DNA of 33,455 nt, taken from the NCBI RefSeq assembly GCF_000372725.1, contig NW_005200853.1, positions 291,948 through 325,402 of the forward strand, written 5' to 3'. The notes below the pieces were generated by a model. The model ran no database searches and had not been told where the DNA came from. It saw nothing but the letters and a program-made list of their open reading frames with translations. This stretch comes from Emiliania huxleyi CCMP1516 (taxonomy: Eukaryota > Haptophyta > Isochrysidales > Noelaerhabdaceae). The position numbers and the translations under genes are program-made. Below are positions 27,369-33,455 of the stretch, in pieces. Positions within the stretch are counted from its first letter, which is position 1. Every line of letters begins with the position of its first letter.

Positions 27369-28208
27369 CTAGAAGGCCCGCGCGCAGGGGGGTGGGGCAT
27401 TGAGACCGGTCATGAATGAGTGCGCGACACGCATGTTGCGAGCAGCGTTGTTGATGTTTTGCGCGTCGCCACAGACGGCGGCGCGCGAGAGCTGTTGCGA
27501 GTGGTGCTGGGCGAAGCCCCGGGCGCTGCCGGAGGCTGTGCCGTAGTCGGTGCGGTCGACGGCGCTCGGGCTGCCGACCTCTTTGGCGAAGTTGAAGATG
27601 ATTCTCTTGGTCGGCGGCGCGATGCCGCCCTGGCTTTCGACGAGACAAATTTTGACGATTCCGTTCTTGACATGGAGCGCGTCGTAGTACTGTCCCTTGT
27701 GCCCTTTGACCCAGCCTTTACCGGTCGCATGGACGAGCGGGCCCTGTGACTTGTGGCCGCGCTCTTTGCACCCAAGAACCTTGAGCAAGGTTTGGTCGAG
27801 GGTGTTGCCGAAACCAAACTTGTGGCCCAGTGACGCACAGCATCCGCCGTGTGCCGCCGAGCCCTGCCCAGCCTGCCTCGTCTTTGTGAGGGCGCTAGGC
27901 ACCTTGACTTCGTAGTGGACATCGCGCTGGGACTGCAGGTCCCCGCCGATCTCGCACATGTCGGTGACGTGCCCCTCGTTGAGATGAAAAGTCGTCTGAG
28001 GGTTCGCCTTGTCACCGAGCACGAGCTTGCCGCAGGCTCGTGCACAGACCATGTTGGCCGCCGCATACATGGTGCCGTTGTGACGAATGTTGTGCTCGCA
28101 CGGAATGTCCTTCGATCCGTTTGCAAGCTGGTCGCCCTTCCGCATACCGATGGTGACTGTCTCACCAGCCGCCTCCTTGGCGTCGACGCGCTGGAGATGT
28201 AGTAGCAT
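27369..28208 (-). CDS. Multicopy unknown protein family, best-preserved copy (B), nuclease-like motif
   Basis: A 279-residue ORF starting MLLHLQRVDAKEAAGETVTI. Blocks: IGMRKGDQLA, PCEHNIRHNGTMYAAANM, a Leu/Thr-rich middle, LQSQRDVHYEVKVP, GHKFGFGNTLDQTLLKVLGC, GKGWVKGHKGQYYDALHVKN, VESQGGIAPPTKR, VDRTDYGTAS, HHSQQLSRAAVCGDAQNINN. Fragments of the same family occur at 7204-7446 and 29683-29839. D..YEVKV has the look of the E-x-K half of a PD-(D/E)xK nuclease site, but this is only a motif-level suggestion. Three copies in 33 kb, two truncated, suggest a proliferating or transposon-borne gene; function unknown. A block conserved upstream of its ATG (28206-28275) recurs at 29868-29930 in the opposite orientation. 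Confidence 0.55.
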   Translation of the reverse strand: MLLHLQRVDAKEAAGETVTIGMRKGDQLANGSKDIPCEHNIRHNGTMYAAANMVCARACGKLVLGDKANPQTTFHLNEGHVTDMCEIGGDLQSQRDVHYEVKVPSALTKTRQAGQGSAAHGGCCASLGHKFGFGNTLDQTLLKVLGCKERGHKSQGPLVHATGKGWVKGHKGQYYDALHVKNGIVKICLVESQGGIAPPTKRIIFNFAKEVGSPSAVDRTDYGTASGSARGFAQHHSQQLSRAAVCGDAQNINNAARNMRVAHSFMTGLNAPPPCARAF

Positions 28209-28637
28209 ACCGCGCTGGTTGGTGTCCAGTCCAACCTGACTTTCTTCACCTTTCTACCTAACCTAACCTAAGAGACAGCAACGACAGTCAGAAGCCAGCG
28301 CTGGGTACCAGGAAGGCGAATGCGATGACGGCCTCTAGTGTGAGCTCTAGCTAGTGAGCTCATACGCACGCCGGCAGATCGCGACTATATACAGCTAGTT
28401 GTTAGGAGCCGACCGACCCTCGCGTCCGGTGCTCATCGGCCGGGCGGGCCACCCGCCCACGCGCCGCCTACGCGCAGCGCGTGCGCCGCAAACTCGCAAC
28501 GCGGTATGGGTGGACGCTGGACATTGTTATGAGTCTAGTTCAAAAGAAACTTATCTTTTGACTTGACTGATTTAAAGTGAGAACCGTGAAAACAGCGACC
28601 CACAGCCATCAATTGGGATCTCGGGCCTTCAGACTCG
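28209..28637. repeat. Intergenic region carrying dispersed family-associated repeats
   Basis: Minus-strand 28275-28209 reads GGTTAGGTAG...GGTGAAGAA...GGACTGGACACCAAC before the copy-B ATG; the plus strand at 29868-29930 carries the same blocks. A second repeat, aacgcggtatgggtggacgc plus six bases, lies at 28498-28523 and again at 29921-29946 (25 of 26 identical). Confidence 0.6.
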
Positions 28638-29153
28638 ATGTTGGCCGCTCTCGCCGTCGCCGCCCTGGCGGCGCCCACACCCTCCGACTTGCGCGAGGCA
28701 GCGCCGACGATCATCACTCCGAATGGGCGCGAGCCTATCTTTGCCCCGGCTCTCGTGCCATGTGACGTCCCGACGTGCAAGCAAGCGAAAGGCTTTGGCC
28801 TCTGCGACACCACCAACTCGGCCTGCGACACGGCGTGCGTGGAGCAAGTGAAGATGACCTGCCCTGTGACGTGCAGCCTCGATGCGGAGGAGACTTGGGG
28901 GGGACCGGAACCGGACGCCACCCCCTCCGACTACCACAAACACTTGCCGCTGCAGATGGCCGCCACAGCGGCCATCTGCAGCACCTGCGCGTATCACCCC
29001 GACCTGCCCTGCTGCAAAGACCATCCGCAAGAGGCCAACGACCGCCGCCGCCTGCAGACGGACACGTGCGTCACCAAAATCAAGAAGAATCCTTGCTCCA
29101 CCGCTGCTTGCCACGTTGGCTGGTTTTTCACTGAGACGCTCGGCCTTGGCTGA
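28638..29153 (+). CDS. Small secreted cysteine-rich protein
   Basis: A 171-residue ORF with a short hydrophobic N-terminus (MLAALAVAALAAPTPSD) that looks like a cleavable signal peptide. The mature part has about 18 Cys: CDVPTCKQAKGFGLCDTTNS, ACDTACVEQVKMTCPVTCS, a middle segment DATPSDYHKHLPLQMAATAA followed by ICSTCAYHPDLPCCKDHP, and a C-terminal CVTKIKKNPCSTAACHVGWF. No catalytic motif and no membrane helix after the leader. Family not recognised; the CPVTC spacing is seen in some ShK-like extracellular modules, which I cannot confirm. An upstream ATG is not evident, and the start sits near ggccttcagactcg. Confidence 0.65.
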   Translation: MLAALAVAALAAPTPSDLREAAPTIITPNGREPIFAPALVPCDVPTCKQAKGFGLCDTTNSACDTACVEQVKMTCPVTCSLDAEETWGGPEPDATPSDYHKHLPLQMAATAAICSTCAYHPDLPCCKDHPQEANDRRRLQTDTCVTKIKKNPCSTAACHVGWFFTETLGLG

Positions 29154-29239
29154 CGGAATCGAGCAATCGACGTCCAAGGTCGAGAGAAAGAGACGCGTGA
29201 CCACACCGTGCCACGTCTGCACCGGGGGTGAGTAAGTGT

Positions 29240-29263
29240 GGCAGGAGTCTCCCACATACTATG
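29240..29263 (+). repeat. Second copy of a dispersed 24-bp repeat
   Basis: Identical to 24978-25001 over 24 bases; flanking bases differ. It follows a good donor-like ggtgagtaagt (29228-29238). Confidence 0.8.
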
Positions 29264-29365
29264 CGGGCCTCGCTAGAGGTGCGTCCTGTGTGTGTCCTCG
29301 CCCTTGATTGAGGGTCTTGAGGGGGAAGGAAGGGAAGGGGCTGTTTGTCTGTGCATGCATGCATG

Positions 29366-29368
<3 letters not shown>

Positions 29369-29451
<83 letters not shown>
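29369..29451. repeat. (GT)n microsatellite, about 83 bp
   Basis: Uninterrupted alternating gt, preceded by four gcat units. Confidence 0.99.
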
Positions 29452-29455
<4 letters not shown>

Positions 29456-29582
29456 TGTTGTGTTTTGTGTGTGTGTGTGCGCGCGAGCCGCCCCGAACGA
29501 GCATAATTAGTCCGTGCCAGTCTGCTGGGGAAGGCAGCGGAGTCGATATGTTGTATCTAGATAGGGCGCTGTTGTGGGCACG

Positions 29583-29682
29583 GCAACCCCAACCCCAACC
29601 CCACACAACCCCAACCCCAACCCCACACAACCCCAACCCCACACAACCCCAACCCCAACCCCACACAACCCCAACCCCAACC
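29583..29682. repeat. CCCCAA-rich array beside family fragment C
   Basis: Units of aaccccaaccccaaccccac with acaca breaks, about 22 bp long and four times over. Sense for the minus-strand fragment is GGTTGGGGTTGGGG, directly abutting GGCGGCGGCTGG, so it probably began as an intron array. It resembles some telomeric motifs but is interrupted and internal. Confidence 0.85.
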
Positions 29683-29839
29683 AGCCGCCGCCGAACGTCT
29701 CGTGGAGCAGCAGGTTGAAGTTGTTGCGCTTGACAAAGATCGCGTCGTGGTAGAAACCGCGATGCGCCTTGACGTAGCCGTGGCCGGTCTTGTGGGAGAA
29801 GGGTTGGCCGGGCTGCCCGCGCGCCTTGCAGCCCATGTG
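29683..29839 (-). pseudogene. Internal fragment of the multicopy family (copy C)
   Basis: After an acceptor-like TTTTTAG (29840) the frame reads HMGCKARGQPGQPFSHKTGH, GYVKAHRGFYHDAIFVKRNN, FNLLLHETFGGG and then runs into the TTGGGG array. It aligns with copy B (LGCKERGHKSQGPLVHATGK, GWVKGHKGQYYDALHVKN) and with the start of copy A (NLLLHETFGGG). No downstream exon with the FSPTAV continuation is found before 29270, and no upstream exon is found, so this is a remnant. Confidence 0.65.
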
Positions 29840-30166
29840 CTAAAAACGTAAGAGCTACATACACTGAAGGTAGGTAGGTAGGTAGTAAGGTGAAGAACAG
29901 CCAGGCTCGGACTGGACACCAACGCGGTATGGGTGGACGCTAGACAGATGATGACGACACGCACGAGCGACACACAGACACAAACAAGCTCACAAGACAC
30001 ACAGCCAGCTGGCTGCCACACACCCTGAGTCGGCGTACACATAACTCAGGGCCACATCCTCCCTGTCGCCCCCCCCAGCACTCCACGGTGCCAAGGGCAC
30101 ACACTGAAAAATCTCGATCACGACCCCAACCCCAACCGCAACCCAAACCCCGCTGCCACACTTTTC

Positions 30167-31533
30167 ATGTCCCTTCTGCCAAAGGAGTCGCTCCGGTCTG
30201 ACGCCCAGGAGCCGGCGCCACACGCCTCGCACTGCCCTCGCTGCGGCGCCGGCCGCTGCTTTGCCGCCGCGCGCTCGTCGAGAGGGACGAGCTCGAGAGC
30301 AGAGTATTTGGATACCTCTCTCTACGTCGACGTACGGGCCAGGCTCCCGTGGCTCGTCGGTCTAATGCTAGTGCAGTCGCTCTCGGGTGTCATCGTCGAG
30401 ATCTTCTCCAGCCTCATCTCGGACCACATCGTACTGACCGCCTTCCTCACGATGCTCGTCGGAGGCGGCGGGAACGCGTCGGGCCAGACGATCGCCGACC
30501 TCGTCCAGCGCCTCCGTACTGGAGAGGAGTCGACCGCAGACTCTGGGAGGCCGGATGGGTGCGAAATGTGCAATGAATGAGCCGGTTTATTGGTCAGGTG
30601 TCGCCCGCGGACTTTGGGAGCGTGCTCGCGCGCGAGGCGTCGATCGGCGCGATCCTCGGCCTGACAGTGGGCGCCTGCGCTTTCCCTCGCGTCTCGCTGC
30701 TCTCCAAGCACGCCGGCCTGGTCGACGCTGTCGCAGTCTCTAGATGCTGACGAGTAGCACTCGACGCGACACGTGTACTCGACTCTGGTGCACGGCGTTG
30801 CAGCCGTATTTGCTGTGGGCATGGCCTTTGTGTTCTCGCGAGCCGAGTGTAGCGTGCTGATCAGTGCAGGACACCGATTCCCACCCCCCCCTCACATGTC
30901 TTCAACCACTAGGGAACGAACGCGCGCGCGCGCGCGCGCGCGCTCTCTGCACTAGGTCGCAATCTCCACCGCGTACGCGATCATCGTCTTCCTCGCCAAC
31001 GTCGTGGCCGTCTGCGTCGTGCTCTTCCTCGACCGGTACGGCCAGGCCGCCGTCGGGTCTCCGCCAGTCGTGCAGGCGGTCAAATAGACTGCGCAGCACC
31101 CACCGCTGTCGCGAGCGGCCTCCGCACAGTCCACGCCGCGGGGCTTGCACGCACGCGCACGGCAAGACAGCCGAGGCTAGGACCGACACCCGCCCGATTG
31201 TGGGGGCTAAGCCTCGCCCATACACACCATCGAGGTCCTGGCTGCACTTCGGCCGCACCTCGGCTGCACCTCTGCCGCACCTCGGCTGCACCTCGGCTAA
31301 ACCTCGGCTGCACCTCGGCCGCACCTCGGCCGCACCTCGGCCGCACCTCCCTCGGCCGCACCTCGGCCCTCCCATTGAGCGTTGCACTGGTCGAGGCGTC
31401 CAGGCAGCCCCTTCACGACAGCAGTACTCGCGGCCAGGTGGTGGTGGACGTGGTCGGCACAACCATCGCGTGCGTGGTGGCGCACCACGTCTACTCCCTC
31501 TTCAGCAGTGCGGAGGAGTCCGCACCGAGCTAG
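30167..31533 (+). CDS. MgtE/SLC41-type magnesium transporter, single membrane domain
   Basis: Four exons (30167-30526, 30598-30729, 30956-31075, 31438-31533) give 235 residues. The MgtE membrane domain is clear: RLPWLVGLMLVQSLSGVIVE, TAFLTMLVGGGGNASGQTIA then DLVQRLRTGE, joined to VSPADFGSVLAREASIGAIL, then VAISTAYAIIVFLANVVAVC, AVGSPPVVQ joined to VVVDVVGTTIACVVAH. GGN.SGQ and the D..GT segment are hallmark positions. About five helices are predicted. The N-terminal MgtE and CBS regulatory domains are absent, as in SLC41-like proteins, but only one of SLC41's two repeats is present, so it would need to dimerise. The N-terminus has CPRCGAGRC. The join at 31075/31438 was chosen to keep the spacing between the PP and the D..GT; one alternative GT donor lies 12 nt upstream. 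Confidence 0.8.
30527..31437 (+). repeat. Introns of the MgtE-like gene, including (CG)n and CTCGGC arrays
   Basis: Introns 30527-30597 (GA donor, 71 nt), 30730-30955 (GT, 226 nt) and 31076-31437 (GC, 362 nt). In the first, 19 of 23 bases at the intron start match the start of exon 2. The second starts GTCGCAGTCTC and exon 3 starts GTCGCAATCTC; it contains (CG)n at 30921-30943. The third holds about ten units of the 11-mer cctcggctgca/cctcggccgca (31248-31372), the same unit as in DDM1 introns but on the opposite transcriptional strand. Confidence 0.75.
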
Positions 31534-31976
31534 CACCCGGTGCCTTCCCGCACGCGCCGGCCATTTTGCGTGAGGAGCCGAGCGAAGCGCGGCCCGACAC
31601 AGTCGTCGTCACCGTAACCTTTGGGCCTATTGCTTTCAAGGCCGCGAGAGCGCGCCGTGGGCTGTCTCGCGTTCCATTGTGAGGTGTGTCAGTCCATCAT
31701 GTGTAAAACGCGACGCGAGAGGGAGAAAATATGTTGAAAAAAAAGGGTGCTGCATACACACGGTCCAGAGCACGGGCGGGGACCTTCCCTTCTACCCATC
31801 TCCTAGTAGAGGTGTCCGTTTTTATTTAGAGCCAAAAGCATGTCCAGAGCACACCGCCAGGCGCGCCTACGCCCCCACCCGCAGGCCCGCACCGCCGGCG
31901 CCGGGCGGCACTGCGGGGCCTTGGCTTCCCCTCAGGGCACAGGGGAGCCCCACCTCCCAGGCTGAAGGCGCCCCCA
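31534..31976. other. Convergent intergenic region
   Basis: Lies between the MgtE stop and the minus-strand glycoside-hydrolase-like stop. An A-rich run follows gaaaatatgttg (31735-31745). The ccagagcac motif occurs twice (31765 and 31843). No gene seen. Confidence 0.4.
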
Positions 31977-32833
31977 TTACCCTGCCCCTGGCGTCACCAC
32001 GACCGTTTGGCTAATCTGAGGCGCTGTCGCGGGCCAGCGCAGATCGCCCGCGCCGCTCTGCGAGGCCAGGTAGTACTCGAAGTCCGCGTCCCTCGCCACG
32101 TGAGACTCGTAGACGCCGCGCGCGATGGAGGTCAGCTCGACGGCCGAGTACTCACCCTCGCCGAGCGGTCGGATATGGAGGGTCGGTGCGGAGGTGCCGC
32201 CCAGCTGCAGGGCCTATTCAAAGGCATCACGGACGGGTGTCAACATGCTTTCACGGCCGAGGATGCTGCGCGTTAGCGCGCCCGGATCAGTGTCGCCTCA
32301 CCCGCGTAAGCGTGCGTCCGTGGCGTCGTCACCACAAGCACCGGCGCGCCAGTGTAGTCGAGGGAGGGCGCGGCGCCGGCTGGGATCGCGTATCCCAAGC
32401 CCGTAGCCAGGGCGCTGTCAAACTTGCTGATCCTCCCCTTCCACGTGACGATCTCGTGGTTGATGATCTCGCCGAGGTCACTCACGTTGACGATCCGCTC
32501 GATCAGGAGGGTGATAATGCGCTCGAACAGCCGCGCCAGCGCAGTTCGCTGCTCGAGTGCGGTCGCAAAGGAGCCGCTATTCATTGCCGCCTCGAAGACG
32601 CCACGCACACAGCCAAACTCTCCTATCAGTCGCAGCCCCTGCATCGTCTTGAGCCAGTAGCTGAAGCGCGCGCGATTGCCGGTGCCAACCACCTCGGACT
32701 CAAGGGACTCGAAGGCGTCGACAAAGCTATAGCTGGCGTTCAGCTGCGGCCACGTCGTGCTGCCCTCACCGCACGCCGCGTTGGCAAGTATGACGCCGGG
32801 ACTCTCATAGCCGTCCCCGTCCCAGCCCACCGG
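31977..32833 (-). CDS. C-terminal part of a secreted glycoside-hydrolase-like protein
   Basis: Two exons (32833-32297 and 32213-31977) across an 83-nt GC-AG intron. Blocks: WDGDGYESPGVILANAACGE, RARFSYWLKTMQGLRLIGEF, NVSDLGEIINHEIV, PSLDYTGAPVLVVTTPRTHA then YAGE joined to ALQLGGTSAPTLHIRPLGEG, SIARGVYESHVARDADFEYY, LRWPATAPQISQTVVVTPG. The combination RF.YWL, ELG.I.N.E, RPLG.GE, RGVY and EYY...WP.TAP...QT.VV is one I associate with secreted carbohydrate-active proteins of planctomycetes and some algae; the GH family cannot be named from memory. An acceptor-like CCTCAG precedes 32833, but no 5' exons are visible, so the gene is 5'-incomplete here, possibly a remnant. Confidence 0.5.
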
Positions 32834-33303
32834 CTGAGGGATGCTATCCCCGCTTCGCCGCGGTAAAATTCAATCGGGCAGATTCTTTCTTTTTTTATCG
32901 ACTTGTTTGAGGTGCTGGATCCCCGGCGCCCGGCGGGGGCACTTTCTTGTGTAAGTGCCAGTGCGCGCCAGTCCCGTGCCTCGTGTTGTGCGAGGGTCGA
33001 AATTATTTTTAGTGCCAGTGGCGATATCTGGGCAACAAGAGTTGGCTGCGGTGGCGCTCGCGTTCCTCGCTGAGAACAGCGTGCCAACCAAGTGGCGATT
33101 GCAGAGGCGGGCGGAATCGCGCCGCTTCCTAGTGGCGCTGGCTCGCGGCGATACGGGCGGATCGAAGGAACTGGCTGCCGCAAGGAAACCGAGCAGATGG
33201 GATTCGAGCTGTAATTGGGCCAAAGCATGGGGGGAGATTCTGTCGGTCTCGGCACTTCCCTCCTCAACTCTATCTACCTATCTATCGGACGAACGGTCGA
33301 CGA

Positions 33304-33386
<83 letters not shown>

Positions 33387-33455
33387 CAGGGAGCAGGCAC
33401 ATGGAGAGGGAGAGGGAGAAGCAGAGGGAGACTGTCGACCCTAACGGGTCGCCCG
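32834..33455. repeat. Right-edge region with (GA)n microsatellite
   Basis: A (GA)n run occupies about 33307-33377 and continues as gagagggagaggg. A plus-strand frame (about 33013-33240) reading SGQQELAAVALAFLAENSVP then TKWRLQRRAESRRFLVALAR looks protein-like, but I find no start, acceptor or family, so I leave it unannotated as a gene. Confidence 0.5.

Noticed and set aside
27369..27648. N-terminal 94 residues of the long Pro-rich frame, starting MSRRKPGRHRAA
   Set aside because: It overlaps copy B of the multicopy family in another frame on the same strand, and its Arg/Ala/Leu-rich text is typical of a shadow.
28535..28921. Minus-strand 128-codon frame opposite the Cys-rich secreted protein
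   Set aside because: The plus-strand frame has a signal peptide and regular Cys spacing; the antisense frame has neither.
29583..29682. Telomere end
   Set aside because: The CCCCAA units are interrupted, internal and followed by genes on both sides.

Overview
This is a GC-rich nuclear genomic window from a microbial eukaryote, most likely an alga. The evidence is spliceosomal introns, secreted proteins with hydroxyproline-type SPPPP spacers, a MATE transporter with a plastid-type leader, multi-exon housekeeping genes and long microsatellites. I favour a haptophyte. The donor usage (GT, GC and GA, almost always with AG|G at the acceptor) is also known from dinoflagellates, and introner-rich pelagophytes remain possible. 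Taxon is inference; no rRNA or organellar marker is present.

Layout. 1-0.4 kb: 3' end of a ZNHIT3/Hit1-like gene (+). 0.74-5.5 kb: DDM1/HELLS (Lsh) SNF2 chromatin remodeller (-) with about 20 small introns. 6.5-7.45 kb: a short minus-strand ORF split by a 440-bp MITE, next to a fragment of a multicopy unknown family. 7.7-9.0 kb: Pro-rich type I membrane protein and a small ORF. 9.7-11.95 kb: GT61-like glycosyltransferase with two apple-like Cys modules. 13.4-15.7 kb: IMP-specific 5'-nucleotidase ISN1 (+), 12 exons. 17.0-19.1 kb: MATE transporter (+). 19.3-20.5 kb: kelch protein (-). 21.1-21.7 kb: unknown exon (-). 22.3-23.8 kb: tandem Cu/Zn-SOD-like secreted protein (+). 25.2-27.4 kb: large Pro-rich/Cys-rich membrane protein (-). 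27.4-28.2 kb: the best-preserved member of the multicopy family (-). 28.6-29.2 kb: Cys-rich secreted protein (+). 29.7 kb: another family fragment. 30.2-31.5 kb: MgtE-type Mg transporter (+). 32.0-32.8 kb: C-terminal part of a glycoside-hydrolase-like protein (-). Gene order suggests no common pathway; several products are secretory or cell-surface.

The striking signal is how the introns are built. I resolved 37 introns in six genes by reading frame and homology. In nearly all of them the first bases of the intron copy the first bases of the downstream exon, with direct repeats from about 6 up to 33 bp straddling AG|G(C/T/A). Between the copies lies a short insert: a 10-11-bp minisatellite, or a shared core of about 39 nt ending in TGTGAACAG. 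The same inserts recur in unrelated genes. This looks like recent, repeated intron gain by introner-like insertion or template-switched duplication. Splice sites come from frame, homology and the junction repeats; none has been checked against RNA.
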